Part shown: in pieces, positions 17,056 through 26,700 of the stretch
How positions within the stretch are numbered: position 1 is the first letter of the stretch
How the letters are laid out: each line of letters starts with the position of its first letter
Assembly (NCBI GenBank): GCA_017303505.1
Contig: JAFLCP010000079.1
Coordinates: 1-35,516, forward strand
From: Planctomycetota bacterium
GTDB taxonomy: Bacteria; Planctomycetota; Planctomycetia; Pirellulales; Pirellulaceae
Length of the DNA: 35,516 nt
Direction: 5' to 3'
Position numbers and translations under genes: made by a program
Notes under the pieces: model-generated
What the model was told of the DNA's origin: nothing
What the model saw: the letters and a program-made list of their open reading frames with translations, nothing else
The model's database searches: none

Positions 17056-19807
17056 TTGGTGACATCGTTCTGTTTGAGGCTGGTTGCGCCGATCCAAAAA
17101 GATAAAAAAGTGCCGGAGTTACAATCTGGTCAAGTGCTGTCGAAGCGATCATTCCTCCGAAAAGTACAACCGACAGAGGATAGAGTATCTCCTTCCCCGG
17201 TTCACCATAACCGAATAATAGCGGAATGAGGCCAACGAAGCTTGTCATGGCAGTCATCATCACCGGGGCAAGTCGCTCCAAGCTACCGCGTATAATCATT
17301 TCTTTTCCAAACGGCATACCATCGACTTCCATTAGGTGTTGGTAATGTGAGATCATCATGATTCCGTTTCTGCTTACGATTCCAATTAAAGTGATGAAGC
17401 CAACCCAGTGCGCCAACGACAGATGTGTCGCTTGAATCCAAATACCAGGCCACTGGTACCACGGTTGGTCCACGAATGCTTTCGCCTCTGGTCTATTAAC
17501 AATCAAGAGAGCGACGATAGCGCCCAACGCAGCTAAAGGCACATTTGCAACAACCTGAAGTGCCGATCTCTGCGATCCTAGTGCTTTCATCAATAACAGG
17601 TAAACTCCTACTAGGCTTAAGGCCGCGAATCCCCATAGCCTGAAGGTGGCTTGTTGTTGTGCCTCAAATTGGCCGCTGTAGTCGAGGTAGTACTCTCCCG
17701 GCAATTCTTGAAGCGACAGCTCGACAGGTTGCAAGGAAGCTTTGATCTCACGAACCACACTGGCTAGATCTCGACCTTGAACATTGCAAAAGACCGCAAC
17801 TCGACGCTGGACGTGTTCGCGATTGAGGACATTCGGCCCAGTTGTATCCAGAATCTCGGCGACCTGCGAAAGTGCAACCTTTGCTCCTGAGGGTGTTTCA
17901 AGGATGGTTTCCTCAATCACATTAGGATCGAGGCGAGCTTCTTCGTCGTACCACACCACCAGCCCAAAGTACTTATCCTCGTCGATTACCTGCGAAACCA
18001 CAGTTCCCTTGAAGGCCGTTTCTAAAATCTCAGCAACGTCACCCGGTGCGAGACCATACCTCGAGGCCTCTTCGCGTTTCACTCGCATTTGCAACTGCGA
18101 TATCTCGATTTGTGGTTCAATCTGCAGGTCAACAACGCCCTCGATCTCTTGTATTCGAGCTTGGACGTCGTATGCTGCCGTTCTAAGTTCACGCAAATCA
18201 GGACCAAATACCTTTACGGCGATTTGAGCGCGAATCCCGGACATCATGTGATCCAAGCGATGCGATATGGGTTGCCCGATATTGACTGCAGCTCCAGGGA
18301 TACTCGAAATGCGATCACGCAGATCCGCAATCACTGTTTCTTGCGGCCGTCCCTGGTATTCGAAACTCCAAAGGTGAGCGATCGGAATTGCTCTTAGAAC
18401 CGTGTTGTACCAACCTTTTTTCTCGGTCTTGTGCGGTGCGAATCGAACTTCGAACTCTGTGTTGTTCACGCCCTCGGCATGTTCATCGAGCTCCGCGCGT
18501 CCGGTTCTACGAGCTACGGACAATATTTCAGGTACCTCTAACAACAGCGATTCAACACGACTGGCGATTCTTTGGCTTTCGCTGAGTGACGTACCAGGCT
18601 CAAGTCTGAGATTGATTGTTGCGGTTCCTTCATTAAAGGGAGGTAAAAACTCTCCTCCCATCCAAGGTAATGTCGAACAACTGATTGCAACCAGAACTCC
18701 AACTCCAATGAGTACGGAACGGGGGCGATTGAGCGTCCAACGAAGCAAGCGTTCGTCTCCCATCTTTAGCCAACGCATGATTAGTGGTTCGCGTTTGTTA
18801 GATAGAAACGGCGCGCGAGGGAGCAGAAAACTCGCAAGCACGGGAGTGAATGTCAAGGAAACCACTAGCGAGCAAAGCAATGCGACAATGTAGGCAATAC
18901 CCAGCGGTGCAAACAAACGTCCCTCGATTCCAGACATCATAAACAATGGCAATACGACCAGCACAACGATGAGAGTTGCATAGACAATCGAGTTTCGAAT
19001 TTCACTCGAAGCATGAAAGATCACCTCAATGGAAGGCTTTTGCTCGGCGATTGGAAGCTGCTTATTCTCGCGAAGACGGCGATAGATGTTTTCTACGTCC
19101 ACAATGGAGTCGTCGACTAAATCGCCAATGGCGACGGCGATTCCTCCCAGGGTCATCGTATTGATCGTGATGCCAAGCGAATAGAAAACGATGACAGTCA
19201 ACAAAATCGACAGGGGCATCGAAGTCAAAGAGCTAACACTCGTACGAAAGTTGCCCATCAAAAGAAATAGAATCACGACAACCCAAATTGCACCGTCACG
19301 AACTGCTTCGCTTACATTATCAACCGCGGCTTCGATAAAGTGACTCTGACGAAAAACTTCGGACTCGATTCGGACATCATCCGGTAGTTCCTTGTCGAGC
19401 GAGCCTAGCACTTGATCGATTTTTTGGTCGAGTTTTATCGTATCGGCTTCCGGTTGCTTCTGCACCGTCAACATGACGGCCATACCACCGCGCAATTCCA
19501 GATAAGGTTTCGAAAGCGGCTTATTTGTTGAGTCTTGCCCTAAAATTGTGGACTCGGTGTTAGTGCTCGTTTGCGAGTACTCGATCGGTTGATTTATTGC
19601 GTAGTTCACGTCAGGCTCGACTTTTACGACGGCCGATGCGTCACCTCTCTTAACCGGTCCGCCAAGTTTGACATCAGCGACATCTCCAATTCGAATTGGA
19701 ACTTGGTCACGCCAAAGAATCGGTGTCGCTGCGACTTCGTCTGGCGTTAGCGACTGTCCCTGGATTCGCAGAAGCGACTCTTTCTGGCCTGGGACGTTTC
19801 TCGACCT
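17048..19807 (-). pseudogene. Third CusA/CzcA-family RND pump, N-terminus deleted
   Basis: The frame has a GTG at 19609 (853 residues to the stop at 17048), but pump-like sequence continues in frame upstream to about 19807: KESLLRIQGQSLTPDEV, then PIRIGDVADVKLGGPVKRGD. This aligns with about residue 228 onward of the intact pump at 10997, so TM1 and most of the first porter subdomains are missing. Upstream of it lies unrelated phosphoesterase sequence, with an in-frame TGA at 19808-19810. The retained part has the relay GDLVDDSIVDVEN and the second-half motif GIVSRNGIMMISHYQHL. A ~30-residue segment around AKAFVDQPWYQWPGIW between transmembrane helices is extra compared with the 10997 pump. 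Without TM1 it should not make a working pump. Confidence 0.8.
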
Positions 19808-21756
19808 TCACCGAACTCATGATGACTCAAAAGCTGTTGCTTGATTTGTTGCTTAAGCTTGTCGCTCGCTGGATATGGCGCTAAATGATCGTCAAGCAGG
19901 TTATCAAGTCGCTCGGCTCCCGATGCCTCCACTTCTGCGGCAGATCCATCAATATAGACTTTATCAAGTGAGAAATCGGTGAAACGCAATCCTACATTCG
20001 CTAGTGCGGCGTACTTCATTACGTTGTTTTCTCGATAGCAGCTCTCTAAATAGGCATCTTCATCGAATGGTTGTTCATCAAGCACAATGTCCTCACTCTG
20101 TGCATTGCTACCAGAGTAGGGCATTTTAGCGAGCGTAGAATTTCCTTCGCGCAACGCGATAACGACTTCGTCCGTTGATGGAACCACTTCACCGAGTGGA
20201 TTAATCACTTCGAATGTCGGTGTCGCCATATTTGGCAGTGAGAGCAGAAAAAACTCATCCGTGGAAAGCAAAAGGTCTACGTGCATCTCTGCGGAGTCGA
20301 AACGAGACAGATACTTGGCTTGACTTGGTGTGATAAGTTGCTGCGAGTTCGCGCAAATGTCCTTGTTGACTAGAACTTCTATTTTCTTTCGCGTTCGAAG
20401 CCGTGTGTACATCACATTGGCATCGGTAGATATCTTCCCTAACGAGATTATTGATACCGACCTCAATCCTTCAGTATCCAGCCGCGTGTTGTATGACTCA
20501 ATTTCTTTTGACGACAAGACGTGGCTTGCACCCGGTATACACACAATTAGGTCACGATCCTCACCTTCTTCAAGAATGAACTCCGTTTTGCCATCGGCCT
20601 TTGAAAGAAACTGAGGTGCTTCGCCACTAAGCTTATAAGATTTTACAACTTCACAAAGATTAAGAAGTTTCAGCCATATTCGATCGGTCGGCTCCAGGAC
20701 AATGGCTGCCGAACGCACTTGAGGCATCCTTCTCGGGATCTCCGCAAGTGGCATGGAACCCGGTTGCTTATGCTGACTTCGCGCAAAGGTGGGAACCGAA
20801 AGAATCAGCTTTCTTTGTTGAGGGTCAGACGTGAATCCAGTCGAGAAATCAACTCGAGTCGTATCCTCCCAACGCCCGATGCGAGAATCCCACGTAAAAC
20901 TTGAGACGTTTAGCTCTTGAGTCAGCTCGCAAAGGGTAAAGCTATTGCGATAGGGAGCCATCGACTCCAAACCAAGTGGTACAATGTAGGACGCTCCGAA
21001 ACCGATGTACTTGGCGCTCCCATTAACCTGAACTGAAAATTTCGGAGAGTGTTCGTGCCCGTGGAGATAAATAAGCTTTTGATCATGAAGCAGATTTTCA
21101 AAGGGAAGCTGGTGCGTTGGGATGAAGCAAGCAATTGGGTGATGCCCAACCAACAACAAGGGTTTTTCAGGACTGCGTGTAAGTAAACGATTGTTTATAG
21201 AGGGGATAGGACATGGCGTGATTGGTGCCGAAGAATTCTCTTCGCGATCTGAGAAGAACGCTGTGTTAACACCAATGACATCGACTGGAAATTCAGGGAT
21301 CTCGAACTTTCGGCTAACCTCCTTGTCGGCGGCCGGACTTAGTACACCGCGGCGCCGAACAAACTCGTCGTAATTTGCGAATACGCGAGAGCGTTGCTCC
21401 CTAGCCTTCAGGCCGGCTTCGCTTTCTTGGAAGTACACAGCTTGATTCCTAGGCCGAATCCCATCCCAAGTGATGGGGTCGGATGCTTCGCAGTCGACGT
21501 CGTGGTTGCCAGGCACAGAGAAAATTCTTGCTTTCGTCACGCTCGGGATCGTGAGTAGCGGCGACAGAAACAGATTTTCAAACTTGTCATATTCTTTTGC
21601 GCTACCGGAATACGTTAGGTCCCCAGCGAGAATAACCGCATCGACAGGCTGTGTACCGCAAATCTCTCTGATGAAACTCACAAGCGAGACCATCGCGTCG
21701 TCTTGTGCCCCATAACTCGCCTTGATGTGGAAATCGGAAAAGTGGAGCCAACGCAT
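19747..21756 (-). CDS. Calcineurin-like metallophosphoesterase with long C-terminal extension, 3'-truncated
   Basis: A 669-residue frame. Residues 1 to ~290 form a metallophosphoesterase domain with all metal-ligand motifs: D8-x-H10, G45-D46, G83-N84-H85-D86, G204-H205-H206 and G233-H234-E-H236. It begins directly at the first motif with no signal peptide, so it is cytoplasmic. Residues ~300-560 are an uncharacterised beta-rich region. Residues ~600-650 (YAALANVGLRFTDFSLDKVYID) resemble the short linker placed before P-loop domains in some NACHT/STAND proteins. About the last 18 residues are read out of frame from the RND remnant and are not native. The catalytic half should be intact. Substrate unknown; a nucleotidase/nuclease effector of a defence protein is one possibility, a housekeeping phosphatase another. 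Confidence 0.8.
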   Translation of the reverse strand: MRWLHFSDFHIKASYGAQDDAMVSLVSFIREICGTQPVDAVILAGDLTYSGSAKEYDKFENLFLSPLLTIPSVTKARIFSVPGNHDVDCEASDPITWDGIRPRNQAVYFQESEAGLKAREQRSRVFANYDEFVRRRGVLSPAADKEVSRKFEIPEFPVDVIGVNTAFFSDREENSSAPITPCPIPSINNRLLTRSPEKPLLLVGHHPIACFIPTHQLPFENLLHDQKLIYLHGHEHSPKFSVQVNGSAKYIGFGASYIVPLGLESMAPYRNSFTLCELTQELNVSSFTWDSRIGRWEDTTRVDFSTGFTSDPQQRKLILSVPTFARSQHKQPGSMPLAEIPRRMPQVRSAAIVLEPTDRIWLKLLNLCEVVKSYKLSGEAPQFLSKADGKTEFILEEGEDRDLIVCIPGASHVLSSKEIESYNTRLDTEGLRSVSIISLGKISTDANVMYTRLRTRKKIEVLVNKDICANSQQLITPSQAKYLSRFDSAEMHVDLLLSTDEFFLLSLPNMATPTFEVINPLGEVVPSTDEVVIALREGNSTLAKMPYSGSNAQSEDIVLDEQPFDEDAYLESCYRENNVMKYAALANVGLRFTDFSLDKVYIDGSAAEVEASGAERLDNLLDDHLAPYPASDKLKQQIKQQLLSHHEFGEGRETSQARKSRFCESRDSR
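19785..19815. other. Recombination junction between RND pump and phosphoesterase gene
   Basis: On the - strand, phosphoesterase codons end around HHEFGEG and the RND frame begins around GQKESLL within the same ~30 bases, in different frames. The phosphoesterase stop (19747) lies inside RND coding DNA. The pump therefore lost its 5' end and the phosphoesterase its 3' end. No transposon end is seen here. Confidence 0.6.
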
Positions 21757-22089
21757 TTGATGTTTAGTCTTCTGAGATTAGGTTAACTGACGCACAATGT
21801 TGTTCCCATTCTACTGGGGTATTTGGTTTGCGTCAGCGCGACGGTGCCTTCCGTACTCAACACGTTCAATTCCATTCTCATCCGGACTCCGAACGAGAAC
21901 TCTGTGTTAACTCTGGAGGGCCCCGAAAAGAGAGAGTCAGAGAGTTCGAGGCCGATTTTCGCACTGACGGGCGAAACCTTGAAGGTCACGTTCGAGAGAC
22001 AGAAATCTCGCTGCAAACAGAGAGCGCGGCGGTTTGGGCCGGCGATACGCGAAAAGCGTAGGAAACCCACGAATAACTGGGTAGAAGCG

Positions 22090-22124
22090 AAAAAAGCCCG
22101 GCGGTCGATCTCTCGACGCCGGGC
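22090..22124 (-). terminator. Strong intrinsic terminator
   Basis: GCCCGGCG (22096-22103) pairs with CGCCGGGC (22117-22124), followed inward by TCGA pairing with TCGA and a TCTC loop, with one bulged G at 22104. On the - strand the stem is followed at once by TTTTTT (complement of the A-run 22090-22095). It would stop transcripts entering from the right. Confidence 0.75.
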
Positions 22125-22290
22125 GTTAAGTCTTTTGGTCGTCAAAGTTAGAACTTTGACGAAAGCTCCCCGAGCGCAACCCTCTTCGTAACAATACTCT
22201 CTGTGCTCGAATTTCGTAAAGCCTTACATCGCAAGGACTTACGAAGTTCGAGACCCGTTTGGTCTGTTTTCTCACGAAGAGGTACGAACA
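22090..22290 (-). ncRNA. Candidate structured RNA ending in an intrinsic terminator
   Basis: Read on the - strand, four hairpins follow one another. An outer stem pairs 22274-22282 with 22181-22189 (9 pairs). Within it a long hairpin pairs 22247-22252 with 22206-22211, 22239-22245 with 22213-22219, and 22233-22236 with 22222-22225. Next is an 11-pair palindrome at 22139-22162 with a 2-base centre. Last is a GC-rich terminator at 22096-22124 with a T-run. Such density of perfect pairing with a terminator at the 3' end fits a small RNA of ~190 bases or a structured 3' region. No promoter could be identified with confidence, and the family is not recognised. Confidence 0.35.
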
Positions 22291-22478
22291 TTGAGTTAAC
22301 ATATTCACGTAGGTTAATCGAGAATCACTTCCACATCAACAGGAAACAAAGTTAGTTACGGATCCTGAGTCCTCCAAATCCGTGTTCGACACTCAGCGAC
22401 TTTTTGCCACAATCCTCTCCCCGCAATCTCGCTCTGTCGTGTGACCTATGCAAAAGGAGAGTCGGCGACCCCTCCATC

Positions 22479-22663
22479 TTGGGTTCACTTCAGCTCTCAG
22501 CGTACTGCTGCGCGTAACGCGTCCGTCCGTCCGCACCGATGCCTGTTGCATCAAAAAATGTTCATTTGCAATTTGAAACCTGACTCAAACTGCTCTCGCT
22601 CATCCTACTTTTCGTTCGCAAACAACACTTTTCTCAACGCGATCTAGTTTTTGCACAGAGCGG
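22479..22663 (+). repeat. ~185-bp direct repeat, copy A
   Basis: Near-identical to 22984-23169, with about 14 differences including one single-base indel (roughly 92 percent identity by eye). It starts TTGGGTTCA and ends GCACAG[A/G]GCGG. It contains a small hairpin GATGC-CTGTT-GCATC (22538-22552) and no conserved open frame, so it is probably non-coding. It abuts the transposase fragment on its right. Confidence 0.9.
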
Positions 22664-22924
22664 GTCGCATTCGCCGAACGATTTGTGCAAACGATCAAGC
22701 AAGAATGTCTCGATCATTTCGTCATCTTTGGCAGCAGACATATGGATGTCCTCTGCCAAGAATTCAAAGTCCACTATCACGAAGAACGAACGCATCAGGG
22801 ACTGGGGAATGAGCTTGTGATTAGCGATTCGCGATCAAAGAAACGCTCGAAGTCCAAAGCGAAACCATCAGAAACGGATTCGATTCCGATTTCTGAGATT
22901 CATTGCCAAGAACGGTGCGGCTGA
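22661..22924 (+). mobile_element. C-terminal fragment of an rve-type (DDE integrase-core) transposase
   Basis: The frame reads VAFAERFVQTIKQECLDHF, then HYHEERTHQGLGNELV, the characteristic end of integrase-core transposases (IS3/IS481-like superfamily), including the third acidic residue of DDE in the KQECL segment. The open frame uses a GTG at 22685, but homology extends back to about 22661, where copy A of the direct repeat begins. The first two catalytic acids and the helix-turn-helix are absent. A ~30-residue Lys/Ser-rich tail ends at TGA 22922-22924. It cannot be active. Confidence 0.8.
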
Positions 22925-22983
22925 TTACTCAAGAGCTACAGCCGAAAAGCGGCGTAACTTAAGACGTCGTTCAACTTTTAGCG

Positions 22984-23169
22984 TTGGGTTCATTTCAGAT
23001 CTCAGCGCGCTGCTGCGCGTAACGCGAACGTCCGTCCGCAACGATGCCTGTTGCATCAAAAATTGTTCCAATTGCAATCTGAAACCTGACTCAAACCGCT
23101 CTCGCTCATCCTACCTTTCGTTCGCAAACAACACTTTTCTCAACGCGATCTAGTTTTTGCACAGGGCGG
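22984..23169 (+). repeat. ~186-bp direct repeat, copy B
   Basis: Second copy of the 22479-22663 repeat in the same orientation, about 505 bases away, with the matching hairpin at 23043-23057. The flanks differ from those of copy A on both sides. The pair brackets the transposase fragment and 60 bases of downstream sequence. Confidence 0.9.
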
Positions 23170-23341
23170 ACGGCTAATTGACGCCAAAGTTAGCCGATGA
23201 TTATCCATTACAATGGAGGTGTAACAGAGAAAAACAGTTGCCAAATTAGTTTATCTGATTGCGCCGAGTTCTCGAATGTGTTTTACCATAATGCCCAAGA
23301 CCGCTGGAGGGATGCTAGTACTTGAGCCGCAGCGTAACCGC

Positions 23342-23773
23342 TTATACAGCACCATATCTACTAGCAATTGAATTCAACACCCCTGTCATAAAGCTACCGC
23401 TTCGCCGATCTAATGAGGCCGTTACTAGAGTAATTGGGCATTGAGTCCATGAACCCAGCTTTTCAATCACGGGCATTCGATAGAAAACATTCTTTTTATT
23501 CTTAAGGTCAATATTCCAAATCCCACCTAAATTTTTGCGAAACGTTTCGCCAACATAGCGAGCCACCATATCTAACGTCTGCTTCTCAGATTCCTTGAGG
23601 ATTTCATTGACGCTCCCGTACTTCGAAAGTAACCATCCCTCTAAAAATGACAGCGAACCAGTCGAGTAATCCAGCTTGCTGGAAATGTCGGTTGGCAAAA
23701 TGTCAATAAATTTTTTTAAATGGTCATCCATCTCGAAAAGCCAATGTTCAAAATCATCTCGTGTGGCAGTCAT
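23342..23773 (-). CDS. Putative immunity protein for the adjacent giant toxin
   Basis: A 143-residue soluble protein without signal peptide. The start is taken as ATG 23773 (MTATRDDFEHWLFEMDD); a TTG at 23782 overlapping the toxin stop is an alternative. It is acidic at the N-terminus, with a middle block ARYVGETFRKNLGGIWNIDL that resembles small proteins of immunity-like or DUF families, but no family is claimed. It begins 5 bases after the stop of the 3,896-residue toxin-like gene, on the same strand, and nothing else lies between. That position, size and lack of export signal are what polymorphic toxin immunity genes show. Function is inferred from context. Confidence 0.6.
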   Translation of the reverse strand: MTATRDDFEHWLFEMDDHLKKFIDILPTDISSKLDYSTGSLSFLEGWLLSKYGSVNEILKESEKQTLDMVARYVGETFRKNLGGIWNIDLKNKKNVFYRMPVIEKLGSWTQCPITLVTASLDRRSGSFMTGVLNSIASRYGAV

Positions 23774-23778
23774 ACTTT

Positions 23779-26700
23779 TCAATTTCCAAAAGTGTACGGA
23801 ATTCCTAAACGATCAAGCTCTTTAAGAAGTGGCTTACTGGCAGGCCCTTCAAAGTGCCACCGAATATCCCATCCTTGTCCTCGCAACGCTGCATCCCTTG
23901 CTAATTCTGAACGAATTTCTGCCCGCAGCGTTGTGTAACCGGACTTCACCTCAATACCTCGCTGGGCAACAACATCTGCAATGTCGAGTCTTCTTGCCAC
24001 CCCATCAATATAAACCGTGACTTCTCGCTCGCCCCACCCCAAACGGCTGTAATAATCGTTAACGACTTTATGCGCTGCCGTCGCACGAACCATGTTCCGC
24101 TCATAAACATTGCTCCAACGCTCGTACATCCATTTACCACCTCTTTCCAGATATTCTTTCCAGCGAAGTGCCTTGTGCTCGGCAGACCCCGCAAGGTTAA
24201 TTGGTGCTTCATCTGCCAATTCCTTGAGCGCGCTTTCTGGTACGTCTGGCGCATCAACCTTCTTTGGTATCGGCGTATTGTCAACAACATCCTCTAATTT
24301 ATCAAGAACCTCAACTGTATCGTCCGCAACTTTTCTTGCGACATTCGCTCCTTGTGCTGCGCTCGTAGTTGTAGTCCCCGCAGTTCCCGTCGCTCCAGCC
24401 GCTTGCGCAGCTTTGGTTGCGCCAAACAGTGATCGTAGATATGTACTAGCCCCCGCGTTGGCTCCGGTTGTCGCCCAAAGTATCGCAACATTCCCCAATA
24501 ACTTGCCACTTGTTTCTGGATTGGAGGTCAGGTCATCCAAGTACGCGACTGAGGCATCACCAACCATCTGCAGCGTTCCAACGGGATCAGCCATGAATCT
24601 TTGCTCGAGAGACTTAAGCGCAATCGCGAGCTCAGTTGCCGAGTCGGCTAGGACGGTGAATTCTTCCCAAGGATCGAAATACATTCTGGCACTATGTTCA
24701 CCGATAACGTCGCCCAAATCAGCCCCCGTTTCGACAATTGTAGTACCGGCAGTGGTCACCTCAACTCCAAGATAGTAACCGTAGTTGTAGAGGTAGCCAA
24801 CGGTTTCTTCGGAGATGGCATCAATCCAGCTTCTTTCCTTATATTTCCATGTACTAGGATTACCAGGCCGACTTGGGGATTCGTCACCATTGCCCCCCGA
24901 TTGTTCTTCATCGGTGGTTTCGTCGAAGGTACGAAATCCAACCTTTTTAACAAGATTCGGAGGTGTTTTGCCATCCGTCACTACTGGATCTTCTGGTTTC
25001 TCCCATCCCGTTCCGTCTGGCTTATCTCCCAGTAAATTCCCGACCCCATTTTCCCAGTTCGCATACACACTCGAAGTAGCTATGTTAAACGTTTCGCGGG
25101 ATTGGCCTTCGGTGAAGAGCAAGTCGGTTAGCGATTCGCGGCTGGAGAATTGCCAATCTTCCATCACATCAATCATCGCGGCATCATGCGCCGCTTGCGC
25201 ACTAGCACGCGAGGTCGAGTAAGCGGCTTGTGAGTTTGCAGCTGAGATGGCTTTGACGCTCCACGGGGAAGTGCCTAAGGTAGTCGATCCGCTGAGAGTA
25301 CTGGCCCAGGAGGTGGCGCGGGCGGCGTAGTATTGCGCGTCGCGCGTCTTGATCGCGCTGCGGCGAGTGGCCCCTTCGACACCTGTGTCGCCGTTGGATG
25401 ATTCTGAACCATACTGTGCATCGAGCGAAGCAACCGTTTGATCGTAGGTGCGTTGAGCCCCAGCAATGGAAGCTTCTTTGCCTTTGGTCGCTTGAGCCAA
25501 CGTGGAATTGAGTTGCGTTAATGCGGCTTGCTCGGCACTCTTGCGAGCAGATTCGGCATTAGCGGTGGCTGTGCTATGCGCACTGTTCGCATTATTGACC
25601 GCAGTCGTGTGAGCGGATTCATTACCAGTAAGCTGCTTCTGCAAATCGGCATCCGCTAGCGCAATCTCTTTATCGCGATCAGCTCGCATCGTCGCTTCGG
25701 CTGCGGTTTCACCGATGGTCATCAAAGTTGAAAGATATTGCTCGCGGGCTGTAGCGGTTGTAGTTTCATGCGACTGAATCGCTGTGCCAACCGTCGATGC
25801 GTATGTAATACCCGCATTCTTCACTCCCGTCGTACGCAGCAGAATATTGGCAGTGGTGTTATTGGTATAGGTGGTTTCGATGCCACCAATATCGACGCTC
25901 CATTGTAGATAGTTCGGTATCTCGTTCTGCCACCACTGTGCCTTGAGTTCGGCAATACTCGCTTGAGATGCGTCTGCAACCAAGCTCGATGTATTGGCCA
26001 GCGACCGACGCACATTTCCACGTGCTACCAGATCACCCGCTGTATGCGTTCCCCACGCCTGTGCGGTACCATTGCGCCAAACATTGTCGGCAGTGGTAAT
26101 CGCCTTACGTAGATCGTTGTCTGCTTGCGTATAGAGCAAGGTTCGTGCACCAATAATAGGCGCCGCTGTGTCCGTGAACGTTTTCTCATCGCCGGCTAGG
26201 TTCGTAACATAAGTCTTGGCCGTTAGCCCCATGTCGGTGATTGCATCACCGACTGAACCGATCTGCGCCACACCTTCGGTGTACGTCAAATTGGCATAGG
26301 CCACCCGCGAATTGCGTGTTACTTGAGCTAGGGCGTCCTGATACGCTTTCTCAACGGCGGTCGTTGCGGCCCCTTCGTCTAAGCTAGCCAACGCAACCTG
26401 ATAGGCTTTCCAAGCGGTAGCGGAATCGACAGCGGCCGTTTTCTCGACGGCTGCCGAAGTACTCTGAATATTCGCCCCAGAAGTATCCAGATCGGTGCTC
26501 AAATCGTTCGACGTATTGGTACTCGACGTGGCATATTGATTCCCACGCTGAGTCGCCGAAACCGTAAGTTGAGTCTCTGGCGATGCGATCGACTGGATGT
26601 ATTGCACATCTGCATCGGCCTGATCATTGTCTCGCACCGTACGATCAAACCACGCTGCAATCTGTCTCCCCGCATCAACCAATGCAGTGGTTGTAATCAT

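Larger units (their letters stand above)
21757..23341. other. 1.6-kb region without a convincing intact gene
   Basis: Contents from left to right: about 330 bases (21783-22090) open in several frames on both strands but with no recognisable protein; a terminator and hairpin cluster (22090-22290); about 190 bases with nothing recognised (22290-22478); a direct repeat, a transposase fragment and a second copy of the repeat (22479-23169); and about 170 bases with only a small inverted repeat (TCCATT/AATGGA at 23203-23216). It looks like decayed mobile DNA between the truncated phosphoesterase and the toxin locus. Confidence 0.6.

Noticed and set aside
21783-22145. 120-residue open frame on the - strand, and overlapping + strand frames, as possible genes
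   Set aside because: Several frames are equally open, composition is Arg/Ser-biased, no start signal or domain is seen, and the frame runs through the terminator hairpin.
22139-22282. Integron attC-like recombination site
   Set aside because: The palindromes looked attC-like, but no GTTRRRY/RYYYAAC core pair is placed at the arms, and no integrase is present.
22441-22647. 68-residue open frame inside direct repeat copy A
   Set aside because: The second repeat copy does not preserve the same frame because of an indel, so coding is unlikely.
24110-24775. 221-residue + strand open frame and other + strand frames under the giant gene
   Set aside because: Antisense to the toxin gene; the low-complexity Ala/Val/Ser content is the complement of the Ala/Thr-rich coding strand.
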